Notes: generated by a model not told the origin, from the letters alone. A stretch of 64,000 nt of DNA from Flagellimonas hymeniacidonis (GCF_008040165.1 NZ_VRUR01000001.1:1569349-1633348); one strand, 5' to 3'. Shown: positions 16,669 through 25,634, numbered from the stretch's first letter. Numbers and translations: made by a program.

Positions 16669-18326
16669 TCGGTTAATTTAATCGGTTTGCCATTGAGTCC
16701 AGGTAATAGGCCATTTTCTGATATTCCAATACGAAAGTACCCAGGACGTTCCATTTGTGGTAATGGTAACTGAAAGTGGTAAAATACAGTATCCTTTGAT
16801 TTTAACAGTACTTGATACAAATCTTCAGCCTCTACTTTTAAGTCTACCAACTCTTTCACCTGTTTATACTTGTTTGAATAGGCTACAGTGTAGGAAAGTG
16901 CATCAATAGGAATATCAAATTCATATGGATTATACACTTTTAGCAGGCGTTTGGTGCCTTCTTGTGGTTGTTCCACAATGCATTGTAAGTTACGATAGGA
17001 TTGAAAATTATCCATAAAAATACCATAAAACACTGTACTATCCGGATAGGTATACTGGATATCACCACTACTCCGATATTTTGAAACATAAAGTACTTTT
17101 TTACCTCTTACCCGCTCTTCAGAATTATCAATCGAGTATTGGTTTTTTCGATACATATGGTTGTTTAATGAGAACGTAGGGATCCCAGAATAGAACTCGT
17201 ACATAGGTGATCTGCGATAAGAGTTTTCGAACACTATAGGAGTGTCTCCGGCCTTTGAGTTTAACTCTGCTACCCATTGCTTGTTTCCGTGGGTTTCAAA
17301 TAATAAAGGAAGCAATGGTTGATGCACTAACCACAATCTCGCATAAAGCAGAATCACCAGACTAACCCATCCTAAGCGATACATCCATTTTCTACTTTGA
17401 GCATTTTGCAATAGATGATTGAAGGCCAATACTGCCATTGGGATTGAAATTACAATAATCCATTGCGTTTGCACCCTTCGGTTAAAACTCGATACAAAAA
17501 AGAAGATAAGTACCCCATAAGTCAGGTACACAAGAGCCTTGGTAAACCTATCGGTTGCCTTGGTTTTGATAAGGGAAAGGTAAACCCAGTAAAAAAGCAA
17601 TCCAAAAATCGCTACTAGATTTATGACGTAACCCAGGGTAAACTTTTCAAAAGAATAGGCTTGGTTCGGACGTTCATATAAATGATACTTTATAGAAACA
17701 AAATCATTTTGGTATAGCCATAAAAAATGTGGAGAATAACATACAAGTGCAATAGCAACCGCTAACCATGCTTTTGGGTTTTTAATAAGGTTGAGGTTAG
17801 AAAGAAAAACAAACAAGATAACCAAGACAGCATGGTATTTACTATACATCAGCGCAGCCATAACTACACCTAAACAAATAATAATCAGTATATTAGACCG
17901 ATTTAAAAAGTTCTTATAAAGTAGTAAGAACAGCGCTGTGAAAAATAAAAGTGGGGTATCTGGCAAGGTAAGAAATCCATATGCATTCACTAAAGTCATG
18001 GAAAAAACAAGAAGAAAAAAGTGCACAACGTACTCTTTCTTCCTTGGGTGGTCAATAAGCAACCATAGTATCAGGTAGGTGCCTACAGAAAGAAGACAAC
18101 TCATAAAACGCACTCCCAATTCACCGCTAAAAAAGAAACTACTTAGTTTAATTAAAAAAGCAACCATTGGGGGGTGATCAAAATACCCCCAGTCCAAGTG
18201 CTGGGCATAGTACCAATAATAAGCCTCATCATAGATTAACTCGGTAAAATAACTCTGAACAAGATTGAGAATAAAAAGGATGCCCAATAAAACAAGAAAA
18301 AGTCTGGGAAACTTTTGTGCCATCAA
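16665..18326 (-). CDS. GT39/ArnT-like membrane glycosyltransferase
   Basis: Inner-membrane protein of 553 residues with about ten N-terminal transmembrane helices and a C-terminal soluble part (residues about 345-553). The first extracytoplasmic loop has the acidic motif LIYDEAYYWYYAQHLDWGYFDHPPMVAFLIKL, the active-site signature of ArnT/PMT-type transferases. These take a sugar from a polyprenyl phosphate donor. A dolichyl-phosphate-mannose-synthase-like gene that could supply such a donor is divergently transcribed about 120 bp away, so the two likely work in one pathway. The acceptor (lipid A, protein or a polysaccharide) is unknown. The start could be either of two adjacent ATGs. Confidence 0.85.
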   Translation of the reverse strand: MMAQKFPRLFLVLLGILFILNLVQSYFTELIYDEAYYWYYAQHLDWGYFDHPPMVAFLIKLSSFFFSGELGVRFMSCLLSVGTYLILWLLIDHPRKKEYVVHFFLLVFSMTLVNAYGFLTLPDTPLLFFTALFLLLYKNFLNRSNILIIICLGVVMAALMYSKYHAVLVILFVFLSNLNLIKNPKAWLAVAIALVCYSPHFLWLYQNDFVSIKYHLYERPNQAYSFEKFTLGYVINLVAIFGLLFYWVYLSLIKTKATDRFTKALVYLTYGVLIFFFVSSFNRRVQTQWIIVISIPMAVLAFNHLLQNAQSRKWMYRLGWVSLVILLYARLWLVHQPLLPLLFETHGNKQWVAELNSKAGDTPIVFENSYRRSPMYEFYSGIPTFSLNNHMYRKNQYSIDNSEERVRGKKVLYVSKYRSSGDIQYTYPDSTVFYGIFMDNFQSYRNLQCIVEQPQEGTKRLLKVYNPYEFDIPIDALSYTVAYSNKYKQVKELVDLKVEAEDLYQVLLKSKDTVFYHFQLPLPQMERPGYFRIGISENGLLPGLNGKPIKLTE

Positions 18327-18393
18327 TTGAATTTTATGTGGGTCAAAGTTACAAATATTGCCTCACAAGATATAAAGCAATACGCAAAGCAAG

Positions 18394-18425
18394 TTGCAAA
18401 CCCAAAGTAGAAAACCTTATTTTTG
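18394..18425 (+). promoter_or_regulatory. Full Bacteroidota promoter for the DPM1-like gene
   Basis: TTG at 18394-18396, a 21-base spacer, then TATTTTTG at 18418-18425, an exact TAnnTTTG element. The ATG at 18444 lies 19 bp downstream. This argues against the in-frame TTG at 18423, which would sit inside the promoter. Confidence 0.6.
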
Positions 18426-18443
18426 CCCTCTAATCTAGTGTTA

Positions 18444-19172
18444 ATGGCAGACGGTTTAGTCATCATACCCACTTTCAATGAAATTGAAAACATTGAAGCC
18501 ATAATAAAAACAGTTTTCGACTTAAAAAAGGACTTCCATGTTCTTGTTGTTGATGATAATTCCCCTGATGGGACTGCTGAAAATGTGGAAGCATTACAAA
18601 AACAATTTCCTGATAGGCTATTTTTAGAAGTTCGAAAGGAGAAATCTGGACTTGGGACAGCATATATTCATGGATTTAAATGGGCTTTAGCAAGAGATTA
18701 TGAATACATCTTTGAAATGGATGCTGATTTTTCTCACCGTCCTGCTGATTTATCCCGTTTGCACAGGGCCTGCCTAAATGAAGCGGACGTTGCTGTGGGA
18801 TCCCGATATAAAAAGGGAGTAAATGTGGTGAATTGGCCTCTTTTTAGAATACTACTTTCTTATGGAGCATCGTTTTACGTTAAAATAATTACAGGTATGC
18901 GAGTTCATGATCCTACGGCAGGTTTTGTGTGCTATAGGAGGAAGGTTTTAGAAAATATAGATTTAGATGCAGTGAGGTTCATTGGCTATGCCTTTCAAAT
19001 TGAAATGAAGTTTAGGGCCTACCTCAAAGGATATAAAATAGAAGAAGTTTCCATAATTTTCACTGATAGAGTAAACGGAAAATCCAAGATGAATTCAGCA
19101 ATAATTCGTGAAGCAATCTTTGGTGTAATCGCTATGAAATTTAGAAGTATATTTTTCAAAAAGAGTTTTTAA
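18444..19172 (+). CDS. Polyprenol-phosphate mannosyltransferase (DPM1-like, GT2)
   Basis: Family-2 glycosyltransferase of 242 residues that probably transfers mannose or a similar sugar from GDP-sugar to a polyprenyl phosphate. Motifs: LVIIPTFNEIENIEAII at the N-terminus, VLVVDDNSPDGTAENV, and the metal-binding EMDADFSHRPADL (DxD type). The DPM-family end reads VRFIGYAFQIEMKFRAYLKGYKIEEVSIIFTDRVNGKSKM. It has no C-terminal membrane helices. The start is set at the ATG at 18444. Its stop codon overlaps the ATG of dihydroorotase by one base. Its product is a plausible donor for the divergent ArnT-like enzyme. Confidence 0.9.
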   Translation: MADGLVIIPTFNEIENIEAIIKTVFDLKKDFHVLVVDDNSPDGTAENVEALQKQFPDRLFLEVRKEKSGLGTAYIHGFKWALARDYEYIFEMDADFSHRPADLSRLHRACLNEADVAVGSRYKKGVNVVNWPLFRILLSYGASFYVKIITGMRVHDPTAGFVCYRRKVLENIDLDAVRFIGYAFQIEMKFRAYLKGYKIEEVSIIFTDRVNGKSKMNSAIIREAIFGVIAMKFRSIFFKKSF

Positions 19173-20509
19173 TGAGCAAAAAAATAGTACTTAAAAATGC
19201 GAAAGTTGTTAATGAGAACAGGATTTTTGAAACCGATTTGCTTTTAGATGGAGAGGTTATTTCACGAATAGATCAAAATATTTCAGATACTACCGCAAAA
19301 GTTATTGACTTAAAGGGGGACTATCTTTTGCCGGGTGTTATTGATGACCAGGTCCACTTTAGGGAACCAGGACTTACTCATAAAGGAAACATTGCATCGG
19401 AGAGTAGAGCAGCATTGGCAGGGGGGATTACTACTTTTATGGAGCAGCCCAATACTAATCCACAAACGACCACAATTAAAAAGCTAGAAGAGAAGTTTTT
19501 AATTGCACAAAAATCGGCATATATAAATTACTCCTTTCTTTTTGGAGGAACCAATGATAATCTTGAGGAGCTGAAAAAATTGGATAAAAATGCTTGCTCA
19601 GGAGTGAAGTTGTTCTTGGGGTCATCTACGGGAAATATGCTTGTTGATGATGAGGTGGTGTTGGAGAAGATTTTTAAAAATACAGAAATGGTTATCTCCA
19701 CCCATTGTGAAGATGAAGGTACAATCAGGGCGAATATGGCCAAATACCAACAACAATATGGAGATGATATTCCTATAAAATACCATCCCCTGATTAGGAG
19801 CGCGGAAGCATGTTACCTATCGTCTTCCAAGGCCATTGCACTTGCTAAAAGAACCGGAGCTCGGTTGCATGTATTTCATTTATCAACAGGTATAGAGACA
19901 GATTTATTTACAAATACTGTTCCTTTGGAAGAAAAGAAAATCACTTCGGAAGTCTGTATTCACCACCTTTGGTTTTCGGATGAAGATTATGAAGAAAAAG
20001 GAACCTTGATCAAGTGGAACCCCGCGGTTAAGACAAAAGAAGATAGGGATAAACTATGGGAGGCATTATTAGACGATAGAATAGATGTTATTGCTACTGA
20101 TCATGCCCCGCATACTATTGCAGAAAAAGACAATCCATATACAAGCGCACCATCTGGTGGCCCACTGGTACAACATGCACTATTGGCAATGTTGCAAAAA
20201 GAGCGGGAAGGAAAAATTAGTTTGGAAAAAATGGTAGAAAAAATGAGCCACAATCCAGCAAAACTTTTTGATATTGACCGTAGAGGATTTATTAGGGAGG
20301 GATACTATGCTGATTTGGTTCAAGTGAATAGAAATTCCCAAAATGAGGTTAAAAAATCCAATATTTTATATAAATGCGGATGGTCTCCATTTGAAGGTGT
20401 TACTTTTGACTCCAAGGTTGTTCGCACTTTTGTAAATGGCCATTTGGCTTTTGATGAAGGAAATTTTGCAGAAAACAGAAATGCGAAGAGACTTACATTC
20501 AATAGATAA
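19172..20509 (+). CDS. pyrC: Dihydroorotase (class I type, Bacteroidota form)
   Basis: Amidohydrolase of 445 residues that cyclises carbamoyl-aspartate to dihydroorotate in pyrimidine synthesis. The motif normally written HxHxREPG reads Q60-V-H62-FREPGLTHKG, so the first metal-ligand His is Gln. Other ligand motifs are present: ISTHCEDEGTI, LHVFHLST and the catalytic Asp in VIATDHAPHT. The carboxylated-Lys region reads SGVKLFLGSSTGNM. I recall the DDQVHFREPG form as usual for Bacteroidota dihydroorotases, so this looks like a lineage trait. It is coupled to the glycosyltransferase upstream and is 3 bp from the DUF4296 gene. Confidence 0.9.
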   Translation: MSKKIVLKNAKVVNENRIFETDLLLDGEVISRIDQNISDTTAKVIDLKGDYLLPGVIDDQVHFREPGLTHKGNIASESRAALAGGITTFMEQPNTNPQTTTIKKLEEKFLIAQKSAYINYSFLFGGTNDNLEELKKLDKNACSGVKLFLGSSTGNMLVDDEVVLEKIFKNTEMVISTHCEDEGTIRANMAKYQQQYGDDIPIKYHPLIRSAEACYLSSSKAIALAKRTGARLHVFHLSTGIETDLFTNTVPLEEKKITSEVCIHHLWFSDEDYEEKGTLIKWNPAVKTKEDRDKLWEALLDDRIDVIATDHAPHTIAEKDNPYTSAPSGGPLVQHALLAMLQKEREGKISLEKMVEKMSHNPAKLFDIDRRGFIREGYYADLVQVNRNSQNEVKKSNILYKCGWSPFEGVTFDSKVVRTFVNGHLAFDEGNFAENRNAKRLTFNR

Positions 20510-20512
20510 GAG

Positions 20513-20947
20513 ATGAAGAAAATCTGGCTGTTCTTTTTTGGATTGATGTTATTATCCTGCTCAGAAAAAGTAGTGGAAAAACCTGAAAACCTAATTCCAA
20601 AGGAGAAAATGGTCGCTATTTTACATGATTTGGCCATTTTAAATTCGGCTAGAACATCTTTTAAAATAGATTTGGAGAAGACCGGGATTGAAGTGATGCC
20701 TTTTATTTATAAAAAACATCAAATAGACAGCGCCCAATTTTCGCAAAGTGATTTGTACTATGCTTCAGTCCCGTTGGAATATCAATCCATATATGAGCAG
20801 GTGGAGTCCATATTAGAACACAGAAAGGATACTTTGGAAGGGCTCACCAAAAAAAGGAATGATAGTATAAGAAAGGCCCAGCAGCAGAAAAAGGAAACGG
20901 GTATAAAAACAAAAAACGATAAAGAGAATGCTCCAGATGCCTCTTAA
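20513..20947 (+). CDS. DUF4296 lipoprotein
   Basis: Lipoprotein of 144 residues. It has a signal peptide with the lipobox LLSC near residue 18 and the DUF4296 core LIPKEKMVAILHDLAILNSARTSF. SDLYYASVPLEYQSIYEQVESILEHRKDTLE follows, then a lysine-rich, disordered tail. The family is confined to Bacteroidota and its function is unknown. It follows dihydroorotase by 3 bp, so it is co-transcribed. Its stop codon shares a TTAA with the stop of the convergent epimerase. Confidence 0.85.
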   Translation: MKKIWLFFFGLMLLSCSEKVVEKPENLIPKEKMVAILHDLAILNSARTSFKIDLEKTGIEVMPFIYKKHQIDSAQFSQSDLYYASVPLEYQSIYEQVESILEHRKDTLEGLTKKRNDSIRKAQQQKKETGIKTKNDKENAPDAS

Positions 20948-21942
20948 GCTTTGAATTTTGCACAACAAAAAGCTATTGTTGCATCCAAATCCCCAAACTT
21001 AAAATCAATTGCATTTTTAAGCTTGTCATTGCTATACAGCTCACGTTTGTAGAACCCTTTGGTCATGTTTTTGGTAAGTTTTCTTCTTTTTCCCAATAGC
21101 TTATTTCTAAGCCAGTCCACTCGCCAAAAACATTCCAGAACCCAAAAAGGAATTTTCTTTGTGGGGGGAACAACATTCAATTTAGAAGCAATTTTTTGGA
21201 ATAGTTCTTCGAAAGTCAAATTTTCATTTACTAGAATGAATCGTTCACGCCCAATGGTGGATTCCATAAGTGAAACCATAGCATTGACCACATCTTCTAC
21301 CGTCACAAAACCTGTCCCTCCTGGAATAAATGATTTTTTCCCTTTGGCCGCATATTTAAAAAAGGTACCACTTCCGGTATGCCAAAACCCAGGTCCTAAA
21401 ACTACTCCGGGGTTTACTATCACGACCGCTAAACCTTCTTGAGAACCACGCCATACTTCCAATTCAGCATCATGTTTTGTAAGTGCATACACAGATGCAT
21501 GCTTAGTACTCCACTCATTATCCTCTTCTGCCTTTTTTCCTTTACTACTGGGGCCTATAGCTGCTATAGAGCTTACATAACACAATTTTTTTATGTTATG
21601 TTCCAAGCACAGGTTTACAATATTGGCCGTGCCTTCAGTATTTGTTTTCACTAGGGCAGGATAGTCGTTGGGATCAAAAGAAATTAAAGCGGCGCAATGG
21701 TAGACATATTTTATACCTTCAAAAAGAGGTGGCAGGGAGCCAATTTCAGTGATATCTGCTTGTACCCATATTATTTTTTCAAGTAAGATTTCTGGTTCAT
21801 TGGTATAGTACCCAAAAACGGTGTTCACCTTATCGATGGCATCTTTAGTTCGATAACTGGCCGTAACGTTTTCTCCATTTTTAGTCAAATGAAAGAGTAA
21901 GTGTGACCCTACCAAACCCGTGCCTCCCGTAACCAAAATCAT
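20944..21942 (-). CDS. NAD-dependent epimerase/dehydratase
   Basis: Extended short-chain dehydrogenase of 332 residues. The nucleotide-binding motif is MILVTGGTGLVGSHLL, the catalytic pair is in SVYALTKHDAELEVWRG (YxxxK), and IVNPGVVLGPGFW matches the SDR_e pattern. Such proteins act on nucleotide sugars, dihydroflavonol-like substrates or steroids; this one resembles the generic 'NAD-dependent epimerase' of Flavobacteriaceae. Substrate unknown. Monocistronic, divergent from tyrS, and convergent with the DUF4296 gene with a 4-base overlap. Confidence 0.85.
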   Translation of the reverse strand: MILVTGGTGLVGSHLLFHLTKNGENVTASYRTKDAIDKVNTVFGYYTNEPEILLEKIIWVQADITEIGSLPPLFEGIKYVYHCAALISFDPNDYPALVKTNTEGTANIVNLCLEHNIKKLCYVSSIAAIGPSSKGKKAEEDNEWSTKHASVYALTKHDAELEVWRGSQEGLAVVIVNPGVVLGPGFWHTGSGTFFKYAAKGKKSFIPGGTGFVTVEDVVNAMVSLMESTIGRERFILVNENLTFEELFQKIASKLNVVPPTKKIPFWVLECFWRVDWLRNKLLGKRRKLTKNMTKGFYKRELYSNDKLKNAIDFKFGDLDATIAFCCAKFKA

Positions 21943-21997
21943 TTCGTAAAAGTACCTATTTGTAATCGATTTATTCAGCGATGTAAGAACTTCATTT

Positions 21998-22005
21998 TAT
22001 ATTTG
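21998..22005 (+). promoter_or_regulatory. -7 promoter element of tyrS
   Basis: TATATTTG matches TAnnTTTG exactly and lies 22 bp upstream of the tyrS ATG. A TTC stands where the -33 TTG is expected (21-base spacer). Confidence 0.5.
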
Positions 22006-22027
22006 CAGCTACGCTAAAAAGAATGCC

Positions 22028-23323
22028 ATGACAAAAAATTTTGTTGAAGAGTTACAGTGGAGAGGAATGGTGCACGATATTATGCCTGGTGCGGAAGAAC
22101 ATCTTATGAAGGAAATGCAGGCAGCTTATGTTGGAATAGATCCAACTGCTGATTCTCTGCACATAGGGCATTTAGTGAGCGTAATGATGTTAAGGCACTT
22201 TCAATTAGCGGGGCATAAGCCTTTTGCATTGGTTGGCGGAGCAACAGGAATGATAGGAGACCCCTCTGGGAAATCGGCTGAACGTAATCTGTTGGATGAG
22301 AAAACGCTTAGACACAACCAAGAAGCTTTGAAAAAGCAATTAGGGCGATTTTTAGATTTTGAAAGCGATGCGGAAAACGCAGCGGTATTGGTGAACAATT
22401 ATGATTGGATGAAGGATTTCTCATTCCTTGATTTTATCAGGGATGTTGGAAAACACATTACCGTTAATTATATGATGGCAAAAGATTCTGTCAAAAAAAG
22501 GCTTTCCTCCGATGCAAAAGAAGGAATGTCCTTTACAGAGTTTACGTATCAGTTGGTGCAGGGATATGATTTCTTGTATCTATACCAGAACCATAATTGT
22601 ACGCTACAAATGGGAGGTAGTGACCAATGGGGAAATATCACAACTGGGACCGAGCTTATTAGAAGAATTGGTGGAGGCAAGGGGTTTGCACTTACGTGCC
22701 CTTTAATCACCAAGGCAGATGGCACTAAATTTGGAAAGACGGAAGGTGGTAATGTTTGGTTAGATGCAGAACGAACTTCACCCTATAAGTTTTATCAGTA
22801 TTGGTTGAATACTTCGGATGAGGATGCGGAGAAGTACATTAAGATTTTTACTTTTCTTACACGAAAGGAAATTGAGGATTTGGTAGCGGCACATAAAGAA
22901 GAGCCGCATCTTAGATTGCTTCAGAAACGATTGGCTGAAGAAATCACCACACAAGTACATTCCAAGACCGATTTGGAAAATGCCATAAAAGCGAGCAATA
23001 TATTGTTTGGAAAATCTACCTCTGATGATTTGAAAACACTGGACGAAAAAACATTCTTGGATATTTTTGAAGGTGTGCCGCAAGCACAGGTTGTGAAACA
23101 AGAGCTAGATTCAGGATTGGATATGATAGGTGCTTTAGCAGCAAAAACAGGTTTTCTGGCATCAAATGGGGAAGCCAGAAGGGAACTGAAACAAAATTCC
23201 ATTTCTGTCAACAAACAAAAGGTAAAAGAAGATTACCAAATTACAGCTTCGGATTTGATTAATGACAAGTTTGTTTTGCTACAACGCGGAAAGAAGAACT
23301 ATTTCGTATTGGTTGTTGCCTAA
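22028..23323 (+). CDS. tyrS: Tyrosyl-tRNA synthetase
   Basis: Class I synthetase of 431 residues that charges tRNA-Tyr. HIGH motif: [14 protein letters not shown] near residue 45. KMSKS-type motif: [13 protein letters not shown]. Tyr-binding region: [11 protein letters not shown]. The C-terminus is an S4 RNA-binding domain ([24 protein letters not shown]). Length is normal for the TyrRS-S type. Expressed from its own promoter, divergent from the epimerase. No T-box is visible, as expected in Bacteroidota. Confidence 0.97.
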   Translation: MTKNFVEELQWRGMVHDIMPGAEEHLMKEMQAAYVGIDPTADSLHIGHLVSVMMLRHFQLAGHKPFALVGGATGMIGDPSGKSAERNLLDEKTLRHNQEALKKQLGRFLDFESDAENAAVLVNNYDWMKDFSFLDFIRDVGKHITVNYMMAKDSVKKRLSSDAKEGMSFTEFTYQLVQGYDFLYLYQNHNCTLQMGGSDQWGNITTGTELIRRIGGGKGFALTCPLITKADGTKFGKTEGGNVWLDAERTSPYKFYQYWLNTSDEDAEKYIKIFTFLTRKEIEDLVAAHKEEPHLRLLQKRLAEEITTQVHSKTDLENAIKASNILFGKSTSDDLKTLDEKTFLDIFEGVPQAQVVKQELDSGLDMIGALAAKTGFLASNGEARRELKQNSISVNKQKVKEDYQITASDLINDKFVLLQRGKKNYFVLVVA

Positions 23324-23375
23324 ATCGCGCAACGTTTACTAGAATTCCCCGTCTAAAAGAAAATCAATTTACAAC

Positions 23376-23765
23376 ATGAAAAAGCTAGGTGTTCTTTTAA
23401 TAACGGTTCTTTTGTTTACCAGTTGTTCTTCTGATGATGACACCGTAGCTGATTCTGGTTTAAATGGGACTTGGACCTTGACTAGGGTAAGCTGTTTTTG
23501 TGGTTTTGCAGACCCTCCAGAATTTGACCTAACCCAACTTACCTTTGATGCTGATACTAATGAAATCATTGTTTTAAATAATGGGGATCAGGTTTATTTT
23601 AGGGAAAATGGAACCTACTCTTATACAGGCAATGGAAGCAGGATTAGACTGGAAGATGGAAAATTTTATGATTTTGAAATTACGGGAGATACATTGTCAT
23701 TGGTATTTGTAGATGAACCCATGATTGCAGACGATGAAGTTTCGTATTCTTTTGTTAGAAACTAA
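23376..23765 (+). CDS. Small lipocalin-like lipoprotein
   Basis: Lipoprotein of 129 residues with signal peptide and lipobox LLFTSC near residue 17. A beta-rich domain begins LNGTWTLTRVSCFCGF and runs through QVYFRENGTYSYTGNGSRIRLEDGKFYDFEITGDTLSLVF, the pattern of bacterial lipocalin-like/META-type domains. No ligand can be assigned. It follows tyrS by 52 bp and converges on the LuxE-like gene 13 bp downstream. Confidence 0.65.
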   Translation: MKKLGVLLITVLLFTSCSSDDDTVADSGLNGTWTLTRVSCFCGFADPPEFDLTQLTFDADTNEIIVLNNGDQVYFRENGTYSYTGNGSRIRLEDGKFYDFEITGDTLSLVFVDEPMIADDEVSYSFVRN

Positions 23766-23778
23766 GTAAAAGAATAAG

Positions 23779-24765
23779 TCATAAAGCCATAAGGTTACAA
23801 CCTCTAACATCAGAGTGGTCAAATCTGCCAAGAATCTCAAAAGTACCATCCTTGTATGCCTTGCCTAAATCTTGCGTGGCAATAAAGGAGCAGGAGTTTA
23901 TGTTGGCCAAGTCTATTACATTAATCCCTCCTGTTTTTCCATGGGATTGAATTGTTAAGGGATCTTCGGTATCTCTGGTAACAACTTTCATCCAAGAAGG
24001 TGTTCTAAACCGTCCATCGCCAACGGAATAGGCTTGGGATAACAACTCGGTCATACCATATTCAGAATGGATTTTTGGCACTCCAAAAGCGTTTTTAAGG
24101 GTGGTGTGCAATTCTTCGCGAATCAATTCTTTACGTCTTCCCTTCATGCCACCGGTTTCCATAATAATGGTATTTTTTAAGCGCATCGGGAACTGTTCCG
24201 CTAAATCTAAAAGGGCATAAGAAACTCCAATCAATATAGTCTTGGTTTGCTTTTGTTTTAGTTGATGTAGCTTTTTATGTAGTGTCTCCAAATCATACAA
24301 ATAAAAGCCACTTTCTGGGTGCTGTGATTTATTGACAAGGTCATTCGCCATATACACTAGCGAAGAACCTTCGCGCTCTAAATAGGAGGGCAATAGTGCC
24401 AAAATGCAATAATCGTTTATTGGACCATAAAAAAGATTAAAGCATTCAAGATAGCTTTGTTCATACAATTGTATGTCCGTTACATAATGTTTGCTGGTGG
24501 TATTTGAAGTTGTACCACTACTTTCAAAAATCACATCTGGATTTTGATTGGATGAGGTAATCCGATGTGTTTTAAAAAATTCAATAGGAAGAAATGGAAT
24601 CTCTTGCTCCTTCAATACATTAGAAGTACTTTTTCCTAAATGGGTACAATAGGAGTTATATGCAGGGTTATTTTCAAACTGAAATCTAAAGATTTCCAAC
24701 GCCAACAATTCAAATGTAGCAGGGTTTGCAATTGAAAAAATTTGTTGAATTCTTGAGGGATCCAT
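23779..24765 (-). CDS. LuxE-like acyl-protein synthetase / acyltransferase
   Basis: Protein of 328 residues related to LuxE (acyl-protein synthetase of the fatty-acid reductase complex) and the adenylate-forming fold. Visible marks are FESSGTTSNTTSKHYV (the Ser/Thr/Gly-rich nucleotide loop), IIMETGGMKGRRKELIREEL and HSEYGMTELLSQAY. There are no lux genes around it. In Bacteroidota this stand-alone form is common and unassigned; it may activate a carboxylic acid. The start is placed at ATG 24765 because an upstream in-frame ATG at 24804 lies inside a transcription terminator. Confidence 0.75.
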   Translation of the reverse strand: MDPSRIQQIFSIANPATFELLALEIFRFQFENNPAYNSYCTHLGKSTSNVLKEQEIPFLPIEFFKTHRITSSNQNPDVIFESSGTTSNTTSKHYVTDIQLYEQSYLECFNLFYGPINDYCILALLPSYLEREGSSLVYMANDLVNKSQHPESGFYLYDLETLHKKLHQLKQKQTKTILIGVSYALLDLAEQFPMRLKNTIIMETGGMKGRRKELIREELHTTLKNAFGVPKIHSEYGMTELLSQAYSVGDGRFRTPSWMKVVTRDTEDPLTIQSHGKTGGINVIDLANINSCSFIATQDLGKAYKDGTFEILGRFDHSDVRGCNLMAL

Positions 24766-24790
24766 TGAGCAACAAAAGTACCTAAAAATA

Positions 24791-24819
24791 AAAAAGCCCT
24801 TCAATTGAAGGGCTTTTTT
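24791..24819 (-). terminator. Terminator between T9SS mini-protein and LuxE-like gene
   Basis: AAAAAGCCCTTC (24791-24802), loop AATT, GAAGGGCTTTTTT (24807-24819): a near-perfect 12-bp stem with T-runs in both directions. It ends the minus-strand T9SS mini-protein gene, whose stop is at 24834. Confidence 0.88.
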
Positions 24820-24833
24820 AAGAGCAACTTTTT

Positions 24834-25157
24834 TTACTTAATGACTAATTTTCTAGTCATTGTTTTTTCCTGCTCGGTTACTTGAAGTACATATACTCCT
24901 GGAACCAATCTGGATATATTTAAGGTATTGGTTGAAATTCTGTCTGTTAACACAACATCGCCAAAAACATCGTAAATTTTTATCTGTTTACTTCCGTTTG
25001 AAGCGGTTGTTACATATACTTCCTCGCCATAGACGGGGTTGGGGTACATTTTAAAACCCTGTAATTCTTGAACCTGCTCAGTATTAACACTGACCAATTC
25101 TTGACCAAAGGTAAATAGGGGTAAAGCCATAATTAGAATAAAGTAGATTTTCTTCAT
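24834..25157 (-). CDS. Signal peptide plus T9SS type A sorting domain only
   Basis: Protein of 107 residues. A signal peptide (MKKIYFILIMALPLFTFGQ) is followed by about 15 residues and then directly by a type A T9SS sorting domain. That domain reads FKMYPNPVYGEEVYVTTASNGSKQIKIYDVFGDVVLT, then LNISRLVPGVYVLQVTEQEKTMTRKLVIK. There is no room for a cargo domain. The family normally sits at the C-terminus of large secreted enzymes and adhesins. A second protein of the same build lies 141 bp upstream on the same strand. Possible roles are a decoy substrate, a surface anchor or a vestige of a larger gene. Confidence 0.8.
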   Translation of the reverse strand: MKKIYFILIMALPLFTFGQELVSVNTEQVQELQGFKMYPNPVYGEEVYVTTASNGSKQIKIYDVFGDVVLTDRISTNTLNISRLVPGVYVLQVTEQEKTMTRKLVIK

Positions 25158-25298
25158 ATATGCTGATTTGGGGTAATAAGCAATATAAAAGTATGGAAAC
25201 CTCTAAAAAAAAGCTATAAAATGTTGTGAAACAAAGAATTATGTAGGTAAAGTTGAAAAAGATGGTATTTTGTCGATGAAAAGCCTAAAATGGAGCAA

Positions 25299-25607
25299 CT
25301 ATTTAATAATCAGCTTTCTGGTAGCAACTTTGTTGTTTTCAAAGACTCTAAGGATGTAAACGCCCTTATCAAGGGTTGAAAGATTTAGTTCTCTGCCAAT
25401 AATAGTGGTTTGGAGTACCTGGGTTCCCAAAACATCGAAAATCAGGATTTGTTTTGGCGCATTTTGGGTAGTTTCTATAAAAACTTTCCCATGCGGTACT
25501 GGATTGGGATACAGCTTAAACCCGTCTATATCTGCTCCTGCTTGGGAATTCTGGGAGAATCCAAGTGAACAAACAAAAAAGAAGAAGACGAGGTAAAGGT
25601 GCTTCAT
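25299..25607 (-). CDS. Second T9SS sorting-domain mini-protein
   Basis: Protein of 102 residues from ATG 25607. Signal peptide MKHLYLVFFFFVCSLGFSQ, a short linker, then a type A sorting domain (FKLYPNPVPHGKVFIETTQNAPKQILIFDVLGTQVLQTTI, LNLSTLDKGVYILRVFENNKVATRKLIIK). It is paralogous to the next gene on the strand, with the same architecture but clearly diverged sequence, so this is not a recent duplication. An upstream in-frame ATG at 25637 falls within the promoter -7 element and is rejected. Function unknown. Confidence 0.8.
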   Translation of the reverse strand: MKHLYLVFFFFVCSLGFSQNSQAGADIDGFKLYPNPVPHGKVFIETTQNAPKQILIFDVLGTQVLQTTIIGRELNLSTLDKGVYILRVFENNKVATRKLIIK

Positions 25608-25634
25608 AAAGTATTGGTCACAAAGGGTATGCCA

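Noticed and set aside
18423-18443. Upstream TTG start for the DPM1-like glycosyltransferase
   Set aside because: The TTG lies within the TATTTTTG promoter element; ATG 18444 gives the normal N-terminus.
24766-24804. Longer N-terminus of the LuxE-like protein
   Set aside because: The extra codons overlap a strong terminator hairpin at 24791-24819.
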